Shown here piece after piece: positions 57,820 through 64,000 of a stretch of 64,000 nucleotides of DNA; within the stretch, counting starts at the first letter, position 1, and each line of letters opens with the position of its first letter. The stretch is from an uncultured Prevotellaceae bacterium (GTDB taxonomy: Bacteria > Bacteroidota > Bacteroidia > Bacteroidales > Bacteroidaceae): the NCBI GenBank assembly GCA_902776475.1, contig CACYQD010000004.1:186001-250000 (forward strand), in the 5' to 3' direction. The notes under the pieces are model-generated. The model was not told the DNA's origin. It made no database searches and saw nothing but the letters and a program-made list of their open reading frames with translations. Made by a program: the position numbers and the translations under genes.

Positions 57820-57827
57820 CAAAGATA
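57820..57827 (-). promoter_or_regulatory. -7 box for the repeat lipoprotein
   Basis: The minus strand reads TATCTTTG, an exact TAnnTTTG match, 17 bases before the ATG at 57802. Confidence 0.6.
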
Positions 57828-57870
57828 ACCATTTTTTTGGAAAAATAAATGTTTCCCCCATTATTTGTAC

Positions 57871-57878
57871 TATCTTTG
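57871..57878 (+). promoter_or_regulatory. -7 box for the short DUF4421-like gene
   Basis: TATCTTTG, an exact TAnnTTTG match, lies 70 bases before the ATG at 57949. Confidence 0.55.
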
Positions 57879-57948
57879 CCCTATCGGTCGAAATAGAATG
57901 GCCTTTTGTTGCACCCCAAAACAGGAAAAAGAACAATAAGCGAAAGAT

Positions 57949-58284
57949 ATGAGAAAGAAGGTATTGTTTTCTCTGATGATGCTTGCCACTTGCACACAAG
58001 TGTCTGCAGAAGGTGGTGTGGCCGGTTTTCTCAAGAAATTGGGCACCTCCATAGACTCGATGACTATCCGAGGGCTCGACCAGCGCTACATCACGATGCC
58101 GGAGAAACCCTGGCAGATTATCCTCAAGGGCGATATCAACCAGTGTGACGTAGTGACCTATAATTTCGGCGACTGGTTTTTCAATGCCAATGCCCAATAC
58201 AACAATTTCGTCTTCAAGCACAACAGCAACAAAGGCTCCATCACCGACTGGTATGTGAATGCCTCGATTGGGATAAGGTTGTGA
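57949..58284 (+). CDS. Short DUF4421-like outer-membrane protein, probably internally deleted
   Basis: The 111-residue protein has a signal peptide (MRKKVLFSLMMLATCTQVSA). Residues ~35-60 (SIDSMTIRGLDQRYITMPEK followed by PWQIILKG) match the N-terminal segment of DUF4421 proteins, which normally have about 300 residues and a beta-barrel. Here the N-terminal segment runs directly into what looks like the last barrel strands (FFNANAQYNNFVF and DWYVNASIGIRL). The frame is intact with its own promoter, so it may be a working small protein or a recent in-frame deletion relic. The overlapping minus-strand frame is a shadow. Confidence 0.6.
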   Translation: MRKKVLFSLMMLATCTQVSAEGGVAGFLKKLGTSIDSMTIRGLDQRYITMPEKPWQIILKGDINQCDVVTYNFGDWFFNANAQYNNFVFKHNSNKGSITDWYVNASIGIRL

Positions 58285-58406
58285 AATAGTCTTTTTTGGG
58301 GGGGATATCATTTCAAAGGAAGGCGTGAAGAAGAGGGGAAAAGATTTTCGTGGACGATTTGACTGGACTGATGATGCAATAACTTGGAGAATTGGCAAAA
58401 AAATCG

Positions 58407-58414
58407 TATTTTTG
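58407..58414 (+). promoter_or_regulatory. -7 box for the single-pass protein-patatin pair
   Basis: TATTTTTG, an exact TAnnTTTG match, lies 8 bases before the ATG at 58423, again predicting a leader of only a few bases. Confidence 0.55.
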
Positions 58415-58422
58415 TCGCGGAC

Positions 58423-58836
58423 ATGAAACCCAGGGCAAAAAAAATCAAGAAATGGTTGATAACAGTGATGGTTGCATTGATGACCTTGCTGTTATCTGGA
58501 GGAGTATGGTTGTGTTTCGACCGTCCCATGCTCCGGCGCATCATCAACCAATGGGGACGGCTCAGGAAAGAGAAACCCGAGGTGTATCATGAATATGAAG
58601 GATACAGTCCTGGAGCCAACCGCAGCCGTGTGGAGGAAGACTTCAACAGGTATCACTACTACATCGCTCCCGACCATGAGGAATTGCTCAACTCCGACCC
58701 CGACATCTATTTCAGACAAGACTATGAGGCCATCGAGGCTCCCGCGACGTTTGATGAGGATCAATACTGGCGGGAGAATCCCCTCACCTTTGATGACGAC
58801 GTGATTGACAACAACAACGAAAATCCGAACCCATGA
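58423..58836 (+). CDS. Single-pass membrane protein of unknown function
   Basis: The frame is open from 58384 but the promoter lies inside that extension; the ATG at 58423 gives MKPRAKKIKKWLITVMVALM and 137 residues. A basic N-terminus and one hydrophobic helix (~10-30) are followed by an acidic, Tyr-rich tail (EVYHEYEGYSPGANRSRVEE, DPDIYFRQDYEAIEAP). I do not recognise a family. Its last four bases overlap the patatin start (ATGA), so the two are translationally coupled. Confidence 0.65.
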   Translation: MKPRAKKIKKWLITVMVALMTLLLSGGVWLCFDRPMLRRIINQWGRLRKEKPEVYHEYEGYSPGANRSRVEEDFNRYHYYIAPDHEELLNSDPDIYFRQDYEAIEAPATFDEDQYWRENPLTFDDDVIDNNNENPNP

Positions 58837-60053
58837 TAAGAATTCTATTCACCCTGATATTGCTATCGCTCTGCAGCATGTTGACTGCCGGGAAAACGGT
58901 ACCGCAGCCCGAAATCGGGACGGTTTGTAAAGCTGCAGATCAGCCCAAAAACGGGACGGCCGGGAAAACGGCTGAGTGGCTCGAAAACGGGACTGCAGGT
59001 GAAACGGTACTGCAGCCTGAAATCGGGACGGTTGGGGAAACTGCACAATGGGTCGGAAACGGGACTTCAGGTGAAACGGCAGATCTGCTCGAAATCGGGA
59101 CTGCCGGGGAAACGGCTGAGCGGCCCAAGATCGGGCTGGTACTTGGAGGCGGCGGCGCGCGAGGAGCCGCTGAGGTGGGCGTGCTCAAGGTGCTGGAAGA
59201 AGAGGGCATCAAAATCGACTACATCGCCGGGACGAGCATCGGTGCCATCGTCGGCGGTTTATATGCCTGTGGCTACAAGGCCCGAGACATCGAGGAGATG
59301 TTTCGCAGCCAGGAATGGTTGTCGCTGATCGGCGACCGCAACAATGACCTCCGCAGCAGCATCATCGACGAGCGCGACGGCGTGACCTACATCTTCGGTT
59401 TCCCCGTCGGCAAGAGCAACAAGGAAAAGGACAAAGACAAGGAAAAGAAGAAGAGATCCGAGGTGGAGCACACCGGTATCGGTGCGCTGAGCGGAAACAG
59501 CATCGAACTGCTGCTCGACAGTCTGACAAGCCAGTACAACGGCATCAAGAGTTTCGATGACCTGCCCATCCCCTTCCGCTGCGTTGCTGTTGACCTGAAG
59601 ACCCAGGAGGAAGTGGTCATGGACAGTTGTGAACTGGAGTTGGCGATGCGCGCCAGCATGGCCATCCCCGGAGCTTTCCGGCCCGTGAAATGGAAGGGCA
59701 AGATGTTGGTGGACGGCGGGATGCTCAACAATCTGCCCGTAGATGTGGTGCGCGCGATGGGCGCGGATCTCGTCATCGCCGTAGATCTTGAACAGACGCA
59801 GCATGAAGAGCGCAACTTCTCGTTGAAGGAGACCTTCGGCATCGGCGGCATCCTCGACTGGGCTGTCTCGCGCCCCGACTGGAAAAAAGGAAAGGAGAAC
59901 CGTGAGGATGCGGATATCTACATCAACCCGCAGTTGGCGGAGTATGGGGTGTCGAGTTTTGGAGCGGAGAGCATCGACACGATGATTGAACGGGGAGAGA
60001 GGGCCGCCCGTAAGGCCATCAATTCCAAATGGAATAAATTATTAAAAAGGTAG
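58833..60053 (+). CDS. Patatin-like phospholipase with an N-terminal 12-residue tandem repeat
   Basis: The 406-residue protein has a signal peptide (MIRILFTLILLSLCSMLTAG). Residues 25-96 are six 12-residue repeats of the form QPEIGTVGETAx. The patatin domain starts at KIGLVLGGGGARG (oxyanion loop), with nucleophile Ser in GTSIG and the partner Asp in VDGGM (DGG). Patatin enzymes hydrolyse acyl esters of phospholipids. A lysine/glutamate-rich loop (NKEKDKDKEKKKRSE) interrupts the fold. The repeats look like expansion of the segment just before the domain. The stop codon is the first base triplet of the GAGACG repeat array. Confidence 0.85.
   Translation: MIRILFTLILLSLCSMLTAGKTVPQPEIGTVCKAADQPKNGTAGKTAEWLENGTAGETVLQPEIGTVGETAQWVGNGTSGETADLLEIGTAGETAERPKIGLVLGGGGARGAAEVGVLKVLEEEGIKIDYIAGTSIGAIVGGLYACGYKARDIEEMFRSQEWLSLIGDRNNDLRSSIIDERDGVTYIFGFPVGKSNKEKDKDKEKKKRSEVEHTGIGALSGNSIELLLDSLTSQYNGIKSFDDLPIPFRCVAVDLKTQEEVVMDSCELELAMRASMAIPGAFRPVKWKGKMLVDGGMLNNLPVDVVRAMGADLVIAVDLEQTQHEERNFSLKETFGIGGILDWAVSRPDWKKGKENREDADIYINPQLAEYGVSSFGAESIDTMIERGERAARKAINSKWNKLLKR
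58905..59120 (+). repeat. In-frame 36-bp minisatellite in the patatin gene, six units
   Basis: Each unit encodes 12 residues ending GET or GKT plus Ala; unit starts are QPEIGT, QPKNGT, WLENGT, QPEIGT, WVGNGT and LLEIGT. The seventh start, RPKIGL, is the true beginning of the patatin domain. The DNA core is GGGACTGCCGGGGAAACGG-like. Confidence 0.85.
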
Positions 60054-60227
60054 AGACGCCACGGTGTGGGGATTATGAAATAGAGACGCCACGGTGTGAC
60101 GTCTCTATTATTTTTGGCGCGGGAGACGCCACGATGTGACGTCTCTACTGATGTGGTGCGGGAGACGCCACAATGTGAAGTCTCTACTGATGGGGTGCGG
60201 GAGACGCCACAATGTGACGTCTCTACT
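60052..60227. repeat. GAGACG palindromic repeat, tandem array (copy C)
   Basis: About five units of GAGACGCCACRRTGTGACGT followed by CTCTA, the last three at a 39-bp period with TGATGTGGTGCGG-like spacers; the first is partial. It fills the convergent junction between the patatin and aminotransferase genes. Same family as 37431 and 52274. Confidence 0.85.
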
Positions 60228-60242
60228 GGGAAGAGCCGAGGA

Positions 60243-61550
60243 TCAATTGTTTTGTTCGAAGATGGCCATGCGCTCCTCCAACTGGGCGTATTGATGGTCG
60301 CGGATGAAGGAGGTGCAGACACGAAGACCTTCCTGGCGACTGCCCGTGGTGATGAGACAGATGGCACTCACGCCATAGTACATCAGTTCGTGGGCCAGTT
60401 GTCCGCTGGTCATGTCCTTGTATCCGATGGTGAAATAAAAACCATCGGCGATGGGTTGTCCCATGTCTTGGTCATAGACGATATGGAAACCATGGCGGAG
60501 GAAAATCTCCTTCAGGCGCTTTGCCCTGCGGCCATATTCCATCACCTCGTCACGGAAATCATACTCACCGTCGCAGGCCGCCTTCATGATGGCTGCCAGG
60601 GCATACTGCGCGCTATGGCTCGTGCCCGATGAGAGGGCGTAGAGCAGACGCGTGGAGAACACCAAACCGAAAGGCAGTCCCTCGTAACGGGCGGCAAGGG
60701 CATCATAATGCTTGTGGAACAAGGCATCGCTGATGCAAGTGACGGCGATGCGCTCTCCTGCATAGCTGAATGCCTTTGAACCGCTGATGAGCAACATGTA
60801 GTTGTCGGTGTAGCGGGCCACAGTGGACTGATAAGGCGGCTGGAACGGACGGCTGAGGTCGCGGCGGAAGTCCATGGCAAAATAGGCCAGGTCCTCAATG
60901 ACCACCACGTCGTATTCCGTGGCCAGTCGTCCGACATCCTTCAGTTCATCCTCGGTGAGACATACCCACGACGGATTGTTGGGATTACTATAGACGATGG
61001 CACAGATATTGCCCTCGGAGAGATACTCCAGAAGTTTGGGAGCCAGTTTCTCACCCCTGTAGTCATAGATGTCAAACGTCTTGTATTTGACACCCATCAC
61101 CTGGAGCTGCATCTTCTGAACGGGGAAGCCCGGATCGATGAAGAGGACGGTGTCCTTCTTCGGGTCAGCCTGGGAACAGAGCATGAGCGAGGCATAGGTG
61201 CCCTGCATCGAACCCACGGTGGGCACGCAACCCTCGGGATTGACATCAACACCGATGAACGCCTTGACGAAACGGCTGGCCTGCCGCTTCAGTTCGGGAT
61301 ATCCCTGGATATCGGGGTAGCTGTTGGCGATGCCCTCCTGGAGAGCCTTGATCTGGGCCTCCACCCCCACTTTGGCAGCGGGGAGACCAGGGATGCCCAT
61401 CTCCATCTTGATGAATTCCACGCCAGACTCCTTCTCGGCGAAGGCGGCGATGCCCTTCACCTCACGGATGGTGGCTTTGGCGAAATCCTGAATGCCGAAG
61501 TCACGGATAGCATTGTCGATCAACGACTTGTCGATAGGTGTAGCTTTCAT
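60243..61550 (-). CDS. Class I/II PLP-dependent aminotransferase
   Basis: The 435-residue protein has the aspartate-aminotransferase fold: NSYPDIQGYPELKRQASRFV (substrate/PLP loop), YSNPNNPSWVCLTEDEL, and PLP Lys in SGSKAFSYAGERIAV. Its start overlaps the iorB stop by four bases. It is likely an aromatic aminotransferase working with indolepyruvate oxidoreductase, converting aromatic amino acids and their aryl-pyruvates. In gut Bacteroidales this trio is thought to make aromatic amino acids from aryl acetates or degrade them. No signal peptide. Confidence 0.88.
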   Translation of the reverse strand: MKATPIDKSLIDNAIRDFGIQDFAKATIREVKGIAAFAEKESGVEFIKMEMGIPGLPAAKVGVEAQIKALQEGIANSYPDIQGYPELKRQASRFVKAFIGVDVNPEGCVPTVGSMQGTYASLMLCSQADPKKDTVLFIDPGFPVQKMQLQVMGVKYKTFDIYDYRGEKLAPKLLEYLSEGNICAIVYSNPNNPSWVCLTEDELKDVGRLATEYDVVVIEDLAYFAMDFRRDLSRPFQPPYQSTVARYTDNYMLLISGSKAFSYAGERIAVTCISDALFHKHYDALAARYEGLPFGLVFSTRLLYALSSGTSHSAQYALAAIMKAACDGEYDFRDEVMEYGRRAKRLKEIFLRHGFHIVYDQDMGQPIADGFYFTIGYKDMTSGQLAHELMYYGVSAICLITTGSRQEGLRVCTSFIRDHQYAQLEERMAIFEQNN

Positions 61551-62119
61551 TTCTGAGCTTCCTTTCCTATGGCAAGCGCCTTGATGTTGGCCTCAACGAC
61601 CGCCTCGCCCTTACGGCCGAAGACGCGGCGGATGGCCTCCTCGATCTTCTCATATTCGATGCCCAGCGCCTTCTGGGCGGCTCCGAGCAGGATGACATTG
61701 GCTGAGCGCGGCACGCCGTTGTCCTTGGCCAGTTGTTCGATGTCGATCATGATGACATTCTCCACCCCTTCGAGGTCAGCCTTGAGGCGGTCCATCTCCG
61801 GGTAGTTAGGGATATTGACAAACGGGGTGGAAGACGTGATGATCCATCCTTTCTTGTTGAGGAAAGGCAGGTAGCGCAGCGCCTCCATGGGTTCCATGGA
61901 GATGATGACATCGGCCTGTCCCCGTGGGATGAGGTCGCTGGCAATAGGTTGTGAGGAGATGCGCAGATTGCTCTGCACGTCGCCTCCGCGCTGAGACATG
62001 CCATGCACCTCGGCCTGTTTGATGTATAGGTTTTCCTTCATGGCAGCCTCGCCGATGATGGTGGCGATGGAAAGGATGCCCTGTCCTCCCACACCGCAAA
62101 GAATGATATCAGTTTTCAT
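61547..62119 (-). CDS. iorB: Indolepyruvate oxidoreductase beta subunit
   Basis: The ATG at 62119 (MKTDIILCGVGGQGILSIAT) overlaps the iorA stop by four bases, giving 190 residues; the earlier in-frame Met would lie inside iorA. The VGGQGILS motif and GMSQRGGDVQSNLRI are characteristic of the gamma-type domain of 2-oxoacid:ferredoxin oxidoreductases. It forms the enzyme with IorA that converts aryl-pyruvates to aryl-acetyl-CoA with ferredoxin. Confidence 0.93.
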   Translation of the reverse strand: MKTDIILCGVGGQGILSIATIIGEAAMKENLYIKQAEVHGMSQRGGDVQSNLRISSQPIASDLIPRGQADVIISMEPMEALRYLPFLNKKGWIITSSTPFVNIPNYPEMDRLKADLEGVENVIMIDIEQLAKDNGVPRSANVILLGAAQKALGIEYEKIEEAIRRVFGRKGEAVVEANIKALAIGKEAQK

Positions 62120-63726
62120 TGTTTCCCCTCCTTGGCTTTCTTTTCTTTGAGATGGCGCTTCTGCGTCTGGATGCACTCCCTGCGCGGGATGATGACGCTC
62201 ACACCATGGTAGTTGATTTCCTCACGGATGGTGGCCGTGATCTCCGGCATGTTCTTCGGCAGCGGCACCACCACCTTGAGATGAGCCTCATCGACACCCA
62301 GTCCGCGGCAGATGGCCTCAAACTTGTTGGTGCCGGCAGAATCCTGGCCGCCAGTCATCGCCGTGGTCAGGTTGTCGCTGATGATGACGGTGATGTCGGC
62401 ATTCTCATTGACGGCATCCAACAGGCCTGTCATGCCCGAATGGGTGAAAGTGGAGTCGCCGATAATGGCCACGGCAGGCCATTGTCCTGCATCGGAAGCG
62501 CCCTTGGCCATGGTGATGCTCGCACCCATGTCGACACAGGAGTGGATGGCATGGAACGGCGGGAGGAAGCCCAGCGTGTAGCAACCGATATCGCCGAAGA
62601 CCCTGGCGTTGGGATATTCGAGGAGCACCTCGTTGAGTGCCTTATAGACATCGCGGTGACCGCAGCCCTGGCAGAGAGCCGGTGGCCGTCCCACCACATC
62701 GTCACATTTCTCATACGCCTCATGGGCTGGCATGCCGAAAGCCTTGCGCACACAGTCAGGACTCAGTTCGCCCGTCCGCGGCAGGTCACCTGTCAGGCGT
62801 CCCTTGATGACTGCATTGCCCGGCATGACACCCGCCAGCATCTCCTCCACCACTGGTTGTCCTTCCTCGATGACGAGTACGGTGTCGCACTCCTCCGTCA
62901 TGCGGCGCACCAAGGATTTGGGCAGGGGATAACGGGAGATTTTCAACAAGGGGTAAGGGCATTTCTCCGGGAAGCACTCCCTGACATAGTTGTAGGCGAT
63001 GCCACAGGCGATGATGCCCATCGTATGGTCTTCACCCTCCGCATAGACATTGGCCGGAGAGGCGGCGGCATCCTCCTCGAGGTGCTGCTGCTGGGCCGTG
63101 ACATGGTCGTTGCGGCGGCGCGCGTTGACAGGCAGCAATACCCAGTTGGCCGCCACGGAGTCATAGTTGAGTGCATTCTCCTCACGGGGAGTCTCCTTCA
63201 CCTCGACGACGGCCCTGGAATGAGCCATGCGCGTGGTGACACGCATCAGGACAGGCAGGTGTTCTTTTTCGGAATAGTCGAAGGCCACGTCCATCATGTC
63301 GTAGGCCTCCTGCTGAGAACTCGGTTCAAAGACCGGCACCATGGCGAACTTGCCATAGAAGCGGCTGTCCTGTTCATCTTGTGAGGAGTGCATCGACGGG
63401 TCGTCGGCCACGAGAACGACGACACCACCATTGGTGCCTGTCATGCCGGAGTTGACGAAGGGGTCTGCGCACACGTTGAGACCCACATGTTTCATGCATA
63501 CCAGGGCGCGTTTTCCCATGTATGACATGCCGAGGGCGGCCTCCATGGCCGTCTTCTCGTTGGTGCACCAGTTACGGTGCACGTTGCGCTGTGCGGCGAG
63601 GGGCGAGTTTTGGATATACTCAGTGATTTCGGTCGAGGGTGTGCCTGGATAGGCATAGACGCCGCTCAATCCGGCATCGAGAGCACCTTGTGCGATAGCC
63701 TCATCGCCTAAGAGAAGTTTTTTCAT
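62116..63726 (-). CDS. iorA: Indolepyruvate oxidoreductase alpha subunit, without the usual ferredoxin tail
   Basis: The open frame continues upstream through tandem repeats, but the ATG at 63726 (MKKLLLGDEAIAQGALDAGL) is the normal IorA start; 536 residues. The pyrimidine-binding region (YPGTPSTEIT) and the TPP-binding domain (ALCQGCGHRDVY, GDIGCYTLG, NLTTAMTGGQDS) are present. The C-terminus ends IIPRRECIQTQKRHLKEKK, and the two [4Fe-4S] Cys clusters found at the end of archaeal IorA are absent. Such short forms may use a separate ferredoxin. Confidence 0.92.
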   Translation of the reverse strand: MKKLLLGDEAIAQGALDAGLSGVYAYPGTPSTEITEYIQNSPLAAQRNVHRNWCTNEKTAMEAALGMSYMGKRALVCMKHVGLNVCADPFVNSGMTGTNGGVVVLVADDPSMHSSQDEQDSRFYGKFAMVPVFEPSSQQEAYDMMDVAFDYSEKEHLPVLMRVTTRMAHSRAVVEVKETPREENALNYDSVAANWVLLPVNARRRNDHVTAQQQHLEEDAAASPANVYAEGEDHTMGIIACGIAYNYVRECFPEKCPYPLLKISRYPLPKSLVRRMTEECDTVLVIEEGQPVVEEMLAGVMPGNAVIKGRLTGDLPRTGELSPDCVRKAFGMPAHEAYEKCDDVVGRPPALCQGCGHRDVYKALNEVLLEYPNARVFGDIGCYTLGFLPPFHAIHSCVDMGASITMAKGASDAGQWPAVAIIGDSTFTHSGMTGLLDAVNENADITVIISDNLTTAMTGGQDSAGTNKFEAICRGLGVDEAHLKVVVPLPKNMPEITATIREEINYHGVSVIIPRRECIQTQKRHLKEKKAKEGKQ

Positions 63727-63760
63727 TATGATAGTTTTTTTTACTAGGAGTTCTAGGGGG

Positions 63761-63880
63761 ACTGGGAGTGACTGGGAGTGACTGGGAGTGACTGGGAGCG
63801 CGGGAGCGCTGAGAGCACTGAGAGCGCGGGAGTGCTGAGAGTGACTGCGGGCGCTGTAAGCGCGGGAGTGCTGGGAGCGG
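63761..63880 (-). repeat. Short tandem repeat upstream of iorA
   Basis: Four copies of ACTGGGAGTG (63761-63800, the last ending in CG), then degenerate GAGCGCGGGAGTGCT-like units to ~63880. It fills most of the gap between the DUF4861-like gene and iorA and stays open in the iorA frame. Confidence 0.8.
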
Positions 63881-63886
63881 GAGCCT

Positions 63887-64000
63887 CTACTTGATGGTTG
63901 TGGTGAGGGGGCTGTGCACAGCGTCGAGGAAGCTGTTGATGCGGAGGATCCACTCATCAAAATTGCGCACATCGTTCTTGCTCCAGGCCGATCCGAAGTA
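63887..64000 (-). CDS. C-terminal end of a DUF4861-like protein, partial
   Basis: On the minus strand the frame entering from the right edge reads YFGSAWSKNDVRNFDEWILR and ends SPLTTTIK with TAG (complement of 63887-63889), 37 visible residues. The Y-x-G-S-x-W-S-K...W...PLTxxI pattern resembles the end of DUF4861 proteins, associated with polysaccharide loci. The rest is outside the window. Confidence 0.45.
   Translation of the reverse strand, partial: YFGSAWSKNDVRNFDEWILRINSFLDAVHSPLTTTIK

Noticed and set aside
57793..58398. Minus-strand frame (201 codons) over the DUF4421-like gene
   Set aside because: The plus-strand frame has a promoter, a signal peptide and a family match; the minus frame has none and starts in an unrelated region.
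60052..60227. CRISPR-like array
   Set aside because: Units are palindromic, spacers are about 13 bp and nearly identical to each other, and no cas genes are near; single copies occur elsewhere.
62119..63384. Plus-strand frame (421 codons) opposite iorA
   Set aside because: Antisense shadow; iorA carries the complete TPP-enzyme signature on the other strand.
63727..63972. N-terminal extension of IorA through the tandem repeat
   Set aside because: The repeat-coded Ser/Pro-rich stretch is unlike any IorA start, and the ATG at 63726 begins the conserved sequence directly.

Overview
The window looks like one chromosome segment of a GC-rich Bacteroidales bacterium, most likely Prevotellaceae. The signs are a SusD-type protein end, BspA-type leucine-rich repeats, Bacteroidetes -7 promoter boxes (TAnnTTTG) before most transcription units, little sign of Shine-Dalgarno sequences, and a dense set of secreted carbohydrate-active enzymes. 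I see no tRNA, rRNA, CRISPR array, transposase or phage gene.

About 1-52.2 kb is a very large pectin-directed polysaccharide utilization region. It opens with the end of a SusD-like gene and a stray, AT-richer L,D-transpeptidase-like gene. Next come GH3 and a beta-helix/DUF6298-type protein (1.5-7.1 kb), then an ECF sigma factor. An eight-gene run follows (8.0-24.7 kb): sugar isomerase-DUF3826 fusion, GH127, GH141-like, DapA-family aldolase, SSS symporter, GH78, an alpha-uronidase-like protein, and a beta-propeller/GH2 fusion. A second operon (26.8-37.4 kb) holds GH2, an LRR-dockerin protein, GH2 and GH106. GH31 stands alone. The last block (39.9-52.2 kb) holds a sialate O-acetylesterase-like protein, DUF5703, PL1, a fucose-isomerase-like protein, a cysteine-desulfurase-family protein, a small unknown, a second GH141-like protein and a second SSS symporter. 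The mixture, and the order GH127/GH141/GH78 beside an alpha-uronidase-like and a propeller-GH2 gene, recalls the Bacteroides thetaiotaomicron rhamnogalacturonan-II loci (BT0996-BT1003). I therefore infer that RG-II or a related branched pectin is the target.

About 52.3-57.1 kb is a respiratory nitrite ammonification module: ResB/CcsA cytochrome c maturation, NrfA and NrfH on the minus strand, with a divergent Crp/Fnr-family regulator. A palindrome lies about 41.5 bases upstream of the predicted nrfH start. From 57.1 to 60.1 kb are small envelope proteins (a repeat lipoprotein, a short DUF4421-like protein, a single-pass protein) and a patatin-like lipase. From 60.2 to 63.7 kb is an indolepyruvate oxidoreductase operon (iorA, iorB, aminotransferase), and the window ends inside a DUF4861-like gene.

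Beyond the genes, the most striking feature is repetitive DNA. One hairpin repeat (reading HLTSPxGRG) is inserted in frame in a pectinase-like gene and recurs before another gene in the same frame. A second palindromic repeat (GAGACGYCAC) lies in three convergent gene junctions. In-frame minisatellites sit in a GH2 fusion and the patatin gene. A terminator-like hairpin with a T-tract straddles the start codon of the eight-gene operon.
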